A DNA stretch of 64,000 nucleotides from Microbacterium paraoxydans (GCF_020524545.1 NZ_JAIVLG010000006.1:310001-374000); one strand, 5' to 3'; numbered from the stretch's first letter, positions 43,366-53,416 are shown. The notes: generated by a model not told the origin, from the sequence alone. Numbers and translations are program-made.

Positions 43366-45186
43366 ATGTCTGACCTTCTCGCCTCGGCTCTCGATGGCTC
43401 CTCCGCTGTCGTCGACGCCTCGGCCACCGCGTCGCCGATAGGCGTGCCCACCCTGTCCTGGCGCGACGGGGAGATCCTCCGGGATGGTGTCGCGCACCGC
43501 ATCCTCGCGGGCTCGATCCATTACTTCCGGGTGCACCCGGATCTGTGGGAGGACCGCCTGCGCCGACTCGCGGCGATGGGCGCGAACACGGTCGACACCT
43601 ATGTCGCCTGGAACTTCCATGAGCGCGTCGAGGGCGACGTACGCTTCGACGGCTGGCGTGACCTCGAGCGCTTCATCCGCCTGGCCGGCGAGGTCGGTCT
43701 GGATGTCTTCCTCCGCCCCAGCCCGTACATCTGCGCCGAGTGGTCCAACGGTGGGATCCCCTCCTGGCTGTCGGGGCGGGTCGCCGCGCTGCGGACCAGT
43801 GAGGCTGCCTTCCTCGCTGCGGTCGATGCCTGGTACGACCGGCTGATCCCGCGTCTCGTTCCCCTCCAGGCCTCGCACGGTGGACCGATCGTCGCGATCC
43901 AGATCGAGAACGAGTACGGCTCGTTCGGCAGCGACGACGACTACCTCGTGCACCTGCGAGACGGGCTCCGTCGCCGCGGAATGGTCGAGATGCTCACCAC
44001 TGCCGACGGCATCACGGGTGACATGATCGAGCACGGCAGCGTCCCGGGAGCGCTCGCGACCTTCACGTTCGGCACCGGGGTGGCGAGGGCCGTGGAGCTG
44101 CGTCGCGAGGGTGACGCGCTCATGTGCAGCGAGTTGTGGGGCGGCTGGTTCGACCACTGGGGGGAGCGGCATCACGTGCGCTCCGCCGCGAGCGCCGGAG
44201 GGACGATCGAGGAACTGCTCGATGCCGGCGGATCCGTGAGCCTCTACATGGCGCACGGTGGCACCAACTTCGGCCTCTGGAACGGGGCCAACCACGATCA
44301 GGTGCTGCAGCCGACCGTCACCAGCTACGACTCGGATGCACCGATCGGCGAAGGCGGAACGCTCACCGAGAAGTTCCATGCGCTCCGGGCGCTGTTCGCG
44401 CCGTTCCATGCGGGTGAACTCCCCCCGATCCCCGGCGAGCCGCGGCGGCAGAGCGCGGCGTCCGCGCCGCTCGAGCCGCGCGAAACCCTGCTCGGGCTGA
44501 TCGCTTCGCTTCCGTCGACCGGCGGCAGGTCTCCGCGACCGCGCACGTTCGAGGAACTCGGCGCCGAAGACGGCCTGGTCGCCTATGAGGCGGACGTGTC
44601 GTTCCCCGTCGATGCGACGCTCACGATCGACGGGCTGCACGACCGTGCCGTGGTGCTCCTCGACGGGCGGCGCCTCGGCGTGCTCGAGCGGGACGGCGAG
44701 ACCTCACTCGCACTGCCCGCCGACGGAGGCGCCGGACGGCTCACGATCCTCGTCGAGAGTCTCGGACGCATCAACTACGGGCCCTACACCGGCGAGGGCA
44801 AGGGCATCATGCGCGGTGTGATGATCGGCCGTCGGCTCGTCAACGGCTGGACGCATCGTGTGGTTCCGCAGGAGGTGCCGGTCCTCCCCGCCGCCTCTGC
44901 GCCTGAAGGGGCCGATGGCGTCGCCGTCGCCTCGGTCGAGGTCGCCGAGCCGCTCGACGCGTGGCTCGCCTTCCCCGGCGGATCGAAGGGGATGGTCTGG
45001 CTGAACGGCTTCCTCCTCGGCAGGTACTGGAAGGTCGGTCCACAGGAGACGCTCTACGCGCCGGCGCCGTTGTGGAGAGCCGGACGCAACGAGATCGTCG
45101 TGCTCGACACCGATGGCCTCGGGGCGGCCGTCGAGATCCGCGAGGAGCCCTCGTTCGGGGAGACCGAGGAGTTCATCGGCTCCTGA
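43366..45186 (+). CDS. Beta-galactosidase, GH35
   Basis: 606-aa GH35 enzyme removing terminal beta-galactose. The (beta/alpha)8 domain has MGANTVDTYVAWNFHE, acid/base Glu183 in QIENEYGSF and nucleophile Glu256 in CSELWGGW; beta-sandwich domains follow (about 390-600). There is no signal peptide, so it acts in the cytoplasm on imported oligosaccharide. I chose the ATG at 43366 (GGAG six bases upstream) over a GTG at 43336 inside the operator. The neighbouring GH101 gene makes Gal-beta-1,3-GalNAc a plausible substrate; GH35 enzymes often accept beta-1,3 links. Confidence 0.94.
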   Translation: MSDLLASALDGSSAVVDASATASPIGVPTLSWRDGEILRDGVAHRILAGSIHYFRVHPDLWEDRLRRLAAMGANTVDTYVAWNFHERVEGDVRFDGWRDLERFIRLAGEVGLDVFLRPSPYICAEWSNGGIPSWLSGRVAALRTSEAAFLAAVDAWYDRLIPRLVPLQASHGGPIVAIQIENEYGSFGSDDDYLVHLRDGLRRRGMVEMLTTADGITGDMIEHGSVPGALATFTFGTGVARAVELRREGDALMCSELWGGWFDHWGERHHVRSAASAGGTIEELLDAGGSVSLYMAHGGTNFGLWNGANHDQVLQPTVTSYDSDAPIGEGGTLTEKFHALRALFAPFHAGELPPIPGEPRRQSAASAPLEPRETLLGLIASLPSTGGRSPRPRTFEELGAEDGLVAYEADVSFPVDATLTIDGLHDRAVVLLDGRRLGVLERDGETSLALPADGGAGRLTILVESLGRINYGPYTGEGKGIMRGVMIGRRLVNGWTHRVVPQEVPVLPAASAPEGADGVAVASVEVAEPLDAWLAFPGGSKGMVWLNGFLLGRYWKVGPQETLYAPAPLWRAGRNEIVVLDTDGLGAAVEIREEPSFGETEEFIGS

Positions 45187-45264
45187 CCCGGAACCCGTGA
45201 GAGCCGTCCTGCACCGAGCGTGTGGGGCGGCTCTGCTCGTCTGCGCGAGGCGACTTACCGCCAA

Positions 45265-45333
45265 TGTTTGCGCTTGTGATCATCGAATGCTTGATATTAG
45301 GGCACTGGCGCGTCTACAGTGATAGCGCAAACA
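45265..45333 (+). promoter_or_regulatory. GH101 promoter with two LacI-type operators
   Basis: TTGATA (45291-45296) and TACAGT (45315-45320) are 18 bp apart. TGTTTGCGCTTGTG (45265-45278) lies upstream, and TGATAGCGCAAACA (45320-45333, reverse TGTTTGCGCTATCA) overlaps the -10. Both share TGTTTGCGCT with the ABC operon site. Confidence 0.82.
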
Positions 45334-45414
45334 TCGATGAGGCTCGTCGATGACCATCTGCGGCGCACCGGGGCGCCTGTGCACCCGGACGTCGCTCCGA
45401 CCGAGAGGCAAGAC

Positions 45415-48400
45415 GTGTCGAAAGCTTCCCGACCGCCCCGCGCTGCCGTCGCCCTCAGCTCCCTGCTGGCGACGGCGCTTGCGTTCGGCGGCGTGCTCAC
45501 CCAGGCGCCGGCCGCGCAGGCCGCCGATCTGATCCCGGTTCCGAAGGCCGACTACCGTCTGCACGCGGTGTCGAGCGAGTCGGATCCCTACCCGGCACCA
45601 CCCTCGCTCGACGGCACCGCTCTCGGCGCCTTCGACGGCGATTTCGCGACGCAGTGGACCTCGCGCTACACCGCGAACGCGCCGTTCCCGCACTGGATCG
45701 TCGTCGACCTGCAGCGTTCCCTCTCGGTGAAGGCCCTCGACTATTCGGTCAAGCGGGGACAGGCCGTGGCGGCGAAGACGGTCGAGGTCTACGTCACCGA
45801 CGATCCCGATGTCGCACGCAACTCGCCTGCCGACGGCGGATGGGGCGCCGCCTCGGGAGCGGCGGTGCTGCACGAGCCGACCGCGAACGACGAGAAGCAG
45901 CGCATCACACTGGACGCCGCGGAAGACGGCCGGTACGTGGCCCTGCTCGTGATCGACGCGCAGGGGACCACCGGCGGCGGAGCGGGCGAGATCGAGGTCC
46001 TCTCCGACGAAGAGCTGCCGCCGATCGTCACCGAGCCGGAGGTCCCGGACACGGACGAGACCGTCGAGATCGCCGACGGCGGCACCACGGCGGTCGTGTC
46101 GACCGAGTTCCCCCGCATCACGCAGTATCGCCTGGGAAGTGAGAGCATCGCCGGCCAGCGCACCTCAGCCAAGACCTGGTCGGTGAACGGCACGAGCTAC
46201 GCGTCGGAGACCACCTCGACGCCGTCCGCCACCGGAGTCGACTACGTCTCGAAGCTCATCGGCGTCGACGTCACCGTGCGCAGCACCATCCGCGTCGCGG
46301 AAGACGGAACCGTGGAGTTCGAGGTCACCGCGGTCGAAGGATCCGCGACCGTGACCACGCTCGGGCTGCCGGACAACGCGTTCCTCTCCGCGAGTGCTGC
46401 CGATGCCGGCTCGGTGCTCGACCGCACGGTGATCAGCCCCGACAGCACCAAGAACGCCGACGAGCACATCGCGGTGAACGCCACGACGGCGACCGGTCAG
46501 AAGGGCGCGGCCTTCGCCTTCCTCGGCAACGGCGCGCTCATCGGCAGCGTGATCACCAACGCGACGACCCAGGCGTCCGGGGGGACGGCGTCGTGGAACA
46601 CGCGCCTGACCACGCGCATCACCGAGACGGCGGGGCGCACGGCCGAGATCGGCTCCAGTGCGTGGCTCATCCACCCGACCACGGCCGTGGACAGCCGCGT
46701 GACCACCTACGCCCTTCCGAGGGTCACGGTGCTCCTCGCGACGGACCGCAACGGCGACGCGAAGGTCGACTGGCAGGACGGCGCGATCCGCTACCGCGAG
46801 GTCGACACGCCCCGTCTCGGCGCCGATCGGGTCGCCGAGCGTGTGGTCAGCCGCATCCCGTTCAACTTCGCCTCCAGTGCGACGAACTACTTCGACCTGG
46901 TCCTGGACAACACCAAGCGCATCGCGAACCAGACCGACGGTCTCGGCCAGTGGGTGCTCAACAAGGGGTACGGCAGTGAAGGCCACGACTCGGCGAACAC
47001 CGACTACGGCGGAAACTACAACGAGCGGGCAGGCGGGCTCTCCGACCTGAACGACCTCGTCGCCGAGGGCGCGAAGCTCAACGCCGACATGAGCGTGCAC
47101 GTCAACGCCACCGAGATCTACCCGCAGGCGAACGCCTTCGATTCCGCGATCCTCGACGGTACGGCCCCGTACAAGCCGGGCTGGAACTGGCTCGACCAGT
47201 CGTACTACATCAACCAGCAGACCGACCTGGGCAGCGGGCGGGTGCTCGACCGCTTCCAGCAGCTGCGTGACGAGGTCCCCGGTCTCAGCGGCGTCTACAT
47301 CGACGTGTACTACTCGAACGGGTGGGTCGCCGAGGAACTCGCGGACGAGCTCAACGGCATGGGCCTCGAGGTCGCGACCGAGTGGGGCGACAAGTTCGTC
47401 GACAGCACGGTCTGGTCGCACTGGCCGAACGACCTCAGCTACGGCGGGGTCACCAACAAGGGCATCAACTCCACGATGGTGCGCTTCATCCAGAATGGAC
47501 AGGCCGACGTCTGGAACAACGACGCACTGCTCGGACAGCAGCGGCTCGTCGACGCCGAGGGCTGGGTCGGCAACCGCAATTGGGACGGCTTCGTCGACAA
47601 CATCTGGACCCAGAGCCTGCCGACCAAGTTCCTCCAGCACTTCGACCTGCTCACGTATGAGGCGGGTACCGAGGCGACGCTGACCGACGACGTCGCCGTC
47701 CGCATGGACGGCAGCACCAGGGTCATCACGATGGACGGCGCCACGGTGCTGCGGGGCGACTCCTACCTGCTCCCCTGGCAGTCGCTGTCCTCGAACGAGG
47801 AGGCCGGCTCTCCGGTCGACGCCGACAAGATGTACTTCTACTCGGCGTCGGGAGGCGAGAAGACCTTCGGCCTCACCGAAGCGTTCCAGGGCAATACCGC
47901 CTTCGACGTGTTCGAGCTCGGGGACCAGGGGCGCGTCGAGGTCGGCACGGTGAATGCGAGGGACGGTGAGCTCACGCTCAGCGGCGACGAGGGCACGGCC
48001 TACGTCGTGGTGCCGCAGGGTGGTGCTCAGCGCGCAGCCGTCGAGTACCACGACGCCGGTCTCGATGACCCGGGGTTCAACTCCGGCTCGCTCGACGTCT
48101 GGAACCCCCGGGGGGATGTGTCGATCGAGCGCACCGATCTCGGCGGCGCGAAGAACGAGTCCCGGGGTGACAACGTCGCCGTGCTCGGTGCGGCCGCCTC
48201 GTCGATCTCGCAGACCGTGACCGGGCTCACTCCCGGTGAGCGCTACGCCTTCTCGGCGCAGGTGCAGATCGATCCGACGGCTACCCGCGACGTGAGCGTC
48301 TCGGTCGACACCGGATCGGGTGCCGTGACCCGCACGTGGAACCTCTCGCCGACGTACAACTACATGCGCGCCGACTCCAAGGCCGGTCAGTACTATCAGC

Positions 48401-50592
48401 GCGGGTCGACGTCGTTCCTGGCTCCGGCGTCCGGTGAAGTCACCGTGTCCGTCAGCGCCGCCGCGGGCGACGCGAAGGTGCGGATCGACAATGCCCGCGT
48501 CTCGCTCGACACCACCGCACCGTTCGCTGCGGGCACGGTGTACTCGAACGACTTCGAGGGCAACGAGGCCGGCTGGGGCCCGTTCGTGAAGGGCGATGCC
48601 AACGGCATCGACGATCCGCGCACGAGCATCTCGCGCCGACATGATCCGTACACGAGCAGCGAGTGGCGTAACACCGCCAGGCCGTTCGACGCGGGCGCGC
48701 TCGCGGGGCTCGCGGTGGACACGACGCTCACCGGCTCCCACTCGCTGATGTCGCACTCCGAGAACAGCGGGGTCGTCTACCGCACCGATCCGACGCTCGT
48801 CCCGCTGCAGGCGGGGCATTCCTACCGGATCGGCTTCGACTACCAGGTCGGCGCGAGCGGTGCGTACCGCTGGCTCACCGGCACGGACGCGGTCGCGGGC
48901 GGCGAGGTCACCTCGACCACGCTCAGCCGCACCGGGATCACGCAGGCGCTGGAGACGGCGGAGTTCTCCCAGGACGTGATCGTCGGGTGCGGTGACTACA
49001 CGTGGGTCGGACTCGAGCGCGTCGGGGGACCGGACGTGGACTTCGTCCTGGACGACTTCACGGTCACCGACCTCGGCCCGACGACCGGCGGCACCCCGTG
49101 TGCGACCGTGTCGGCGGAGGCGGGCATCCTGAGCCCTGGTGCGCAGACCGCGTTCACGACCACCTTCACCAACAGCGAGTCCCTCGCCGTCGAGAACATC
49201 GGCATGCAGCTCGAGGTGCCGGAGGGATACACGGTCGAGGTCGCCGACGGCTCGTCGAACGTGATCTCGAAGGTGGAGCCCGGGGACAGCGTCGACACCA
49301 CGTGGCTGATCACCGCGCCGGCGGAAGCCGCGGGCGCGACCGTCGGCATCGGGATCGAGGCGACGTACCTCGCGGACTGCGACGTGCGCACGGTCACGAC
49401 GACGCAGGAGGTGTCGGTGTCCTCGCGGGCCCGCATCCCCAACGCGCAGATCTCCGCGACGGCGAGCTCCGAGGAGACATCCGGAGAGGACGGCGCGGCC
49501 GTGAACATGCTCGACGGGAATGCGGGCACGTTCTGGCACAGTCGGTGGAGCTCCGCGGCGACTTCGTACCCGCACGTGCTGACCTTCGATCTTGGTGCTG
49601 CCGAGCAGGTGGACGGCATCTCTTACCTGCGTCGCGGTGCCAATCAGAACGGTCCGATCAAGGGCTACGACATCGCGGTCTCGACCGACGGGCAGACGTA
49701 CACGCCCGTCGCCTCGGGCGAGTGGCAGAACGTCGCCGAGTGGCAGGATGTGGACTTCGCCGAGACCACGGCACGCTACATCCGCGTGACCGCCACGTCG
49801 TCGATCTCGGGCACGCAGTTCGCGGCCGTCGCCGAGATGGCTGTGTACGGTTCGTCGACCCCGCAGAGCGGTCATGCTCCCGAGACGCGTCCGGACGACG
49901 ATCTGAGCGGCTGCAATCCGGTGACCGATCCGAAGCTCGGTCTCGACGCCGACTCGGTGCGGGCCGGAGAGACGGTCGGCATCGCCCTCACGGGCTTCGC
50001 TCCGGAGTCCACGGTGTCGGTCTGGCTCGACGACGTCAGGCTGACCGATGCCACCGTCGATGCGAAGGGCGAGCTGACGACGCAGCTGCTGATCCCGGCG
50101 AACGCCTCGGTGGGCACGCACCGGGTGATCGTGCGGGACGCGGTCGATGCGGAGCTCGCCAGCGCTGCGTTGAAGGTCAAGAAGGCGAAACCGGGGAAGG
50201 CGACGGTCACCGCCTCCATCGGATCGGTCGTCGCCGGCGCGAGCCTGACCGTGCAGTTGAGTGGGTTCGATCCCGACGCGCTGGTGCAGCTGTGGCTGCA
50301 CTCCGAACCGGTCCGCATCGGTGAGGTGACGATCTCGGCCGCCGGTGATGCCGTCGCCACTGTCACGATTCCCGCGGCGACACCGGCCGGAGCGCATGCG
50401 CTCGTCGCTACCGATGCGCAGGGTGTCGAGCTGGCGCGGGGTGACCTCACGGTCACCGCGGCAGCCGGAAGCGGCGGCGACCTCGCCACGACCGGCGCGG
50501 ACGGGGCGATCTGGGCGGGTGCGGCGTTCGCGGCCCTCGCGGCGATCGGCCTGGGCCTGGCCCTGTGGCTGCGCAGGCGCCGCCACAGCTGA
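45415..50592 (+). CDS. Secreted, wall-anchored endo-alpha-N-acetylgalactosaminidase, GH101
   Basis: 1725-aa protein. Signal peptide 1-36 (cleavage AQA/AD), starting at GTG 45415 with GAGAGG upstream. Then an F5/8-type carbohydrate-binding domain (about 45-200); the GH101 catalytic part (about 230-830) with probable nucleophile Asp630 in GVYIDVYYSNG and acid/base Glu656 in VATEWGDKF; galactose-binding-like domains; a second F5/8 domain (about 1345-1480); two Ig-like repeats; a sortase motif LATTG (1690-1694), a membrane helix and RRRRHS. GH101 releases Gal-beta-1,3-GalNAc from mucin-type O-glycans. It is displayed on the surface. Confidence 0.92.
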   Translation: MSKASRPPRAAVALSSLLATALAFGGVLTQAPAAQAADLIPVPKADYRLHAVSSESDPYPAPPSLDGTALGAFDGDFATQWTSRYTANAPFPHWIVVDLQRSLSVKALDYSVKRGQAVAAKTVEVYVTDDPDVARNSPADGGWGAASGAAVLHEPTANDEKQRITLDAAEDGRYVALLVIDAQGTTGGGAGEIEVLSDEELPPIVTEPEVPDTDETVEIADGGTTAVVSTEFPRITQYRLGSESIAGQRTSAKTWSVNGTSYASETTSTPSATGVDYVSKLIGVDVTVRSTIRVAEDGTVEFEVTAVEGSATVTTLGLPDNAFLSASAADAGSVLDRTVISPDSTKNADEHIAVNATTATGQKGAAFAFLGNGALIGSVITNATTQASGGTASWNTRLTTRITETAGRTAEIGSSAWLIHPTTAVDSRVTTYALPRVTVLLATDRNGDAKVDWQDGAIRYREVDTPRLGADRVAERVVSRIPFNFASSATNYFDLVLDNTKRIANQTDGLGQWVLNKGYGSEGHDSANTDYGGNYNERAGGLSDLNDLVAEGAKLNADMSVHVNATEIYPQANAFDSAILDGTAPYKPGWNWLDQSYYINQQTDLGSGRVLDRFQQLRDEVPGLSGVYIDVYYSNGWVAEELADELNGMGLEVATEWGDKFVDSTVWSHWPNDLSYGGVTNKGINSTMVRFIQNGQADVWNNDALLGQQRLVDAEGWVGNRNWDGFVDNIWTQSLPTKFLQHFDLLTYEAGTEATLTDDVAVRMDGSTRVITMDGATVLRGDSYLLPWQSLSSNEEAGSPVDADKMYFYSASGGEKTFGLTEAFQGNTAFDVFELGDQGRVEVGTVNARDGELTLSGDEGTAYVVVPQGGAQRAAVEYHDAGLDDPGFNSGSLDVWNPRGDVSIERTDLGGAKNESRGDNVAVLGAAASSISQTVTGLTPGERYAFSAQVQIDPTATRDVSVSVDTGSGAVTRTWNLSPTYNYMRADSKAGQYYQRGSTSFLAPASGEVTVSVSAAAGDAKVRIDNARVSLDTTAPFAAGTVYSNDFEGNEAGWGPFVKGDANGIDDPRTSISRRHDPYTSSEWRNTARPFDAGALAGLAVDTTLTGSHSLMSHSENSGVVYRTDPTLVPLQAGHSYRIGFDYQVGASGAYRWLTGTDAVAGGEVTSTTLSRTGITQALETAEFSQDVIVGCGDYTWVGLERVGGPDVDFVLDDFTVTDLGPTTGGTPCATVSAEAGILSPGAQTAFTTTFTNSESLAVENIGMQLEVPEGYTVEVADGSSNVISKVEPGDSVDTTWLITAPAEAAGATVGIGIEATYLADCDVRTVTTTQEVSVSSRARIPNAQISATASSEETSGEDGAAVNMLDGNAGTFWHSRWSSAATSYPHVLTFDLGAAEQVDGISYLRRGANQNGPIKGYDIAVSTDGQTYTPVASGEWQNVAEWQDVDFAETTARYIRVTATSSISGTQFAAVAEMAVYGSSTPQSGHAPETRPDDDLSGCNPVTDPKLGLDADSVRAGETVGIALTGFAPESTVSVWLDDVRLTDATVDAKGELTTQLLIPANASVGTHRVIVRDAVDAELASAALKVKKAKPGKATVTASIGSVVAGASLTVQLSGFDPDALVQLWLHSEPVRIGEVTISAAGDAVATVTIPAATPAGAHALVATDAQGVELARGDLTVTAAAGSGGDLATTGADGAIWAGAAFAALAAIGLGLALWLRRRRHS

Positions 50593-50609
50593 CCGACCCG
50601 TGGATACGC

Positions 50610-50642
50610 GACCGGCCCGGAGGATTCCTCTCCGGGCCGGTC
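50610..50642 (+). terminator. Hairpin terminator after the GH101 gene
   Basis: GACCGGCCCGGA (50610-50621) and TCCGGGCCGGTC (50631-50642) form an exact 12-bp stem 18 bp after the stop codon. Confidence 0.85.
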
Positions 50643-50797
50643 GTCTGTGTGCACGAAGAAGCGTCCTGCACGGCGGCGGACGACATCGGGTTCTGCCGAC
50701 TCCCCGGCCGCCGCTCTCTGGCGCCGCGCGGCGAGCGCAGCCTGGGGATCAGGATGTCCCCGCAGCCGAACGAGAGGAGTGCATGCATACTGTAAGC

Positions 50798-51031
50798 ATG
50801 CCCAACGTGCTGATCCGTGACCTCGACCCGACCATCCACTCGGTCCTCGCTGCACGCGCGGAGTCACGCGGGCAATCACTGCAGCAGTACCTGACGTCTG
50901 AGCTGGCGCTCATCGCGTCCCGCCCCACCGTGCCGGAACTCCTGGCCGCTCTCGCGGAGCGACCACTCTCACCGGGAATCCCGCCGGAGGCCATCGTCGC
51001 GGCGATCCGGGAGGGGCGAGCAGATCGATGA
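50798..51031 (+). CDS. VapB/FitA-type antitoxin
   Basis: 77-aa ribbon-helix-helix antitoxin: MPNVLIRDLDPTIHSVLAAR at the N-terminus binds DNA, and the proline-rich C-terminal tail should wrap the toxin. The ATG at 50798 has CATACT six bases upstream (leaderless pattern); an ATG at 50783 with GAGGAG nearby is in frame and would add five residues. Inverted GCATGC copies (50781-50786, 50796-50801) may form its operator. It overlaps the toxin gene by four bases. Confidence 0.88.
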   Translation: MPNVLIRDLDPTIHSVLAARAESRGQSLQQYLTSELALIASRPTVPELLAALAERPLSPGIPPEAIVAAIREGRADR

Positions 51032-51426
51032 TCGTGGTCGATGCCTCCGTCGTGGTCGACCTCCTCTGCAACGTCGGTTCGAGTTCTGCGCTTCACCGAC
51101 GCCTGACCGAGGAAGCGCTGCTCGCGCCCGACCTGCTGTCTGTCGAGGTCGCGTCCGCACTGCGCGGATTGAACCGAGGAGGCGTACTCACCGATGGCGC
51201 GCTCGAGGCCGCAGCAGTCGACCTCGCACGGCTGCGCGTCGATGTGCACCCCACGCTGCCGCTCATCCCGCACATGCTGGCGCTGCGCCGGAACGTGACG
51301 GCCCACGATGCGGCCTATGTCGCGCTCGCGAGCGTGTTCGGGTGCACGCTGCTCACGCATGACCGAAGGCTGGCGCGCGCAGCCTCCGGTCACTGCACCG
51401 TCGAGGTGCCCGTCATGTCCGGCTGA
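51028..51426 (+). CDS. VapC-type PIN-domain ribonuclease toxin
   Basis: 132-aa PIN domain. The acidic metal site is visible: Asp5 (MIVVDASVV), Glu40 (LSVEVASAL), Asp93 (TAHDAAYVALA) and Asp111 (THDRRLA). VapC toxins cut RNA, often tRNA, when freed from VapB. The pair sits between the GH101 gene and the ABC operon that probably serves it, converging on the latter with a five-base gap. Confidence 0.92.
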   Translation: MIVVDASVVVDLLCNVGSSSALHRRLTEEALLAPDLLSVEVASALRGLNRGGVLTDGALEAAAVDLARLRVDVHPTLPLIPHMLALRRNVTAHDAAYVALASVFGCTLLTHDRRLARAASGHCTVEVPVMSG

Positions 51427-51431
51427 CCGGA

Positions 51432-52352
51432 TCAGCCCTTCACGGCGCCGGCGGCGAGCCCGGAGCGCCAGTACTTCTGCAGGGCGAAGAACAGCAGCAC
51501 GAGCGGGATGACCCCGAGCAGAGCTCCGAGCATGACGGCGCCCTTGTCGGGCGCGAAGTAGCTGACCATGCCGTACAGGCCGAGTGTCACGGGCTTCAGA
51601 TCCTGGCTCGAGATCATCATCAGCGGCAGCAGGAAGTTGTTCCACGTGGCTACGAAGATGAACAGGAAGATCGTCACCATCGCGGGTCCCAGCAGACGCA
51701 GCACGATCGTGAAGAAGATCCGGGCCTCGCCCGCGCCGTCGATGCGGGCGGCCTCCAGGAGTTCGGTCGGCACCGACGACTGCGCGTAGACCATGCCGAG
51801 GAAGACGCCGAACGGCGAGACCGCCGAGGGGATGATGATCGCCCAGACGGTGTTGGTCAGTCCGAGGGCCTGGAATTCGATGTAGAGCGGCACGGTCAGC
51901 AGCGCGACTGGCAGCAGGAGCCCGGCCATGATGACCCCGACGGCGAGGCGCTTGCCGGGGAACGCGAACTTCGCGATCGCGTAGCCGGCCATCACGGCGA
52001 ACAGTGTGCCGATCACACCGGCGCTCACCGAATACAGCAGGGAGTTGCCGACCCAGCGCCAGAAGAGGCCCTGGGTCCAGTCCATGAGGCTGCTGTAGTT
52101 GGCTGTGAGGTTGCCGTCGGCGAACCAGAAGCCGAAGGTGGAGGTGAGGTCGGTGTTGTTTTTCGTCGATGCGACGATGAGCCAGTACACCGGGACGAGG
52201 AAGTACAGCGTCGCGACGACGAGGGCCGTGATCCCGAATGCGCGTGCGACGGGAGTGGGAGCGATCGACGCCGGCGGTGCATCCGCGTCGCGCGGTCGGC
52301 GGGGGCGTCGTCGGGGAGACGTGGCCGTGGTGAGGAGGCGCGTGGTGGTCAT
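51432..52352 (-). CDS. Sugar ABC transporter permease (MalG type)
   Basis: 306-aa permease with six membrane segments and EAA loop LLEAARIDGAGEARIFFTIV. The N-terminal 35 residues are arginine- and proline-rich cytoplasm. The start at 52352 overlaps the stop of the upstream permease (ATGA). Last gene of a three-gene importer (binding protein, permease, permease) lacking its own ATPase. Context suggests import of sugars freed by the GH101 enzyme. Confidence 0.93.
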   Translation of the reverse strand: MTTTRLLTTATSPRRRPRRPRDADAPPASIAPTPVARAFGITALVVATLYFLVPVYWLIVASTKNNTDLTSTFGFWFADGNLTANYSSLMDWTQGLFWRWVGNSLLYSVSAGVIGTLFAVMAGYAIAKFAFPGKRLAVGVIMAGLLLPVALLTVPLYIEFQALGLTNTVWAIIIPSAVSPFGVFLGMVYAQSSVPTELLEAARIDGAGEARIFFTIVLRLLGPAMVTIFLFIFVATWNNFLLPLMMISSQDLKPVTLGLYGMVSYFAPDKGAVMLGALLGVIPLVLLFFALQKYWRSGLAAGAVKG

Positions 52353-53326
52353 GCGTCGCCCTTCCGGCGCTGGAGCAGCGCGTACACGATCGCGAGCACA
52401 CCCGCGATCAGAGCCATGAGCAAGGAGTAGGCGGATGCCGGACCGCTGCCGGACGGCGAGATCTCGCCCATCATCGTGTTGTAGGTGAGCATCATCGGTG
52501 TGAAGTCCTTGCCCATCCACGAGTTCGCGGCCTGGAGCACGACCGGCTCGTTGAACAGCTGGATCGTGCCGATGATCGACAGCAGCACCGCGAGGAGGGC
52601 GGCCCCGCGCACCAGCGGTACTTTGATGCGCATCGAGATCTGGAAGCCGGAGGCGCCGTCGAGGCGGGCCGCTTCGTAGAGGTCGCGCGGAACGGCCTGC
52701 AGCGCCGACAGGAAGATCAGCATGTTGTAGCCCGTGTAGGTCCAGGTCGTCATGTTCGCCATCGAGAACAGGATCGTGCCCGGTGCCATGAAGTCGGTGC
52801 CCTCCGGGAGGAACGGCAGGAAGGGCGAGACTTCGGGCGTATAGAGGTAGAGCCACATCATCGCCGCGATGATGCCGGGGACCGCGTACGGGAGGAAGAA
52901 GGAGAGCCGGAAGAGCGTGGGGCGGCGTACGATGAAGGAGTCGAGCAGCAGGGCGAGGCCGAGTGCCAGCAGGATCATCACGGGGATCTGCAGAGCGGCA
53001 TAGAGGACCACGCGCCCCATGCCCGTCCAGAAGGCGCCGTTGGTCGCTGCGGTGACGAAGTTCTCGAGGCCGACGAACGTGTCGACGAGTTCCCCGCCCC
53101 CGTAGAGGCCGCCTCCCGCCGGTACCTGCGCGAAGAACGACGATCGGATCGACACGATGATCGGTACCAGGAAGACCAGCACGAAGAGCACGGCGAACGG
53201 GGTCATGAACAGCCACCCCGTCAGCCCCTCGCGTCGGGTGCCGAACAGTCGTCGGCGGGTGGGATCCGCGGGGATGCGCGGCGTGGACCCCCCTGCCGCG
53301 TCTCGCGTTTCGGTCACTGTGACCAT
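52349..53326 (-). CDS. Sugar ABC transporter permease (MalF type)
   Basis: 325-aa permease with six membrane segments and EAA loop LYEAARLDGASGFQISMRIK. I chose the ATG at 53326 (GAGAGG about eight bases upstream); an in-frame start at 53365 lies inside the strong hairpin upstream. Pairs with the following MalG-type permease. Confidence 0.92.
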   Translation of the reverse strand: MVTVTETRDAAGGSTPRIPADPTRRRLFGTRREGLTGWLFMTPFAVLFVLVFLVPIIVSIRSSFFAQVPAGGGLYGGGELVDTFVGLENFVTAATNGAFWTGMGRVVLYAALQIPVMILLALGLALLLDSFIVRRPTLFRLSFFLPYAVPGIIAAMMWLYLYTPEVSPFLPFLPEGTDFMAPGTILFSMANMTTWTYTGYNMLIFLSALQAVPRDLYEAARLDGASGFQISMRIKVPLVRGAALLAVLLSIIGTIQLFNEPVVLQAANSWMGKDFTPMMLTYNTMMGEISPSGSGPASAYSLLMALIAGVLAIVYALLQRRKGDA

Positions 53327-53350
53327 GGTGTCGCCTCTCGATCTCACGAC

Positions 53351-53388
53351 GACGGCGGAGTGCACGATTGCGCGTGCACTCCGCCGTC
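53351..53388. promoter_or_regulatory. Strong hairpin between binding-protein and permease genes
   Basis: GACGGCGGAGTGCACG (53351-53366) and CGTGCACTCCGCCGTC (53373-53388) form an exact 16-bp stem with a six-base loop. As in the beta-glucoside operon, such a hairpin could lower permease expression or stabilise the binding-protein message. Confidence 0.88.
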
Positions 53389-53416
53389 GATCATCCGATG
53401 ATGCCTTCTCGCCCGA

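Noticed and set aside
46165..50586. A 1473-codon antisense open frame opposite the GH101 gene
   Set aside because: Same effect. The sense strand has signal peptide, catalytic motifs and sortase motif; the antisense product has none.
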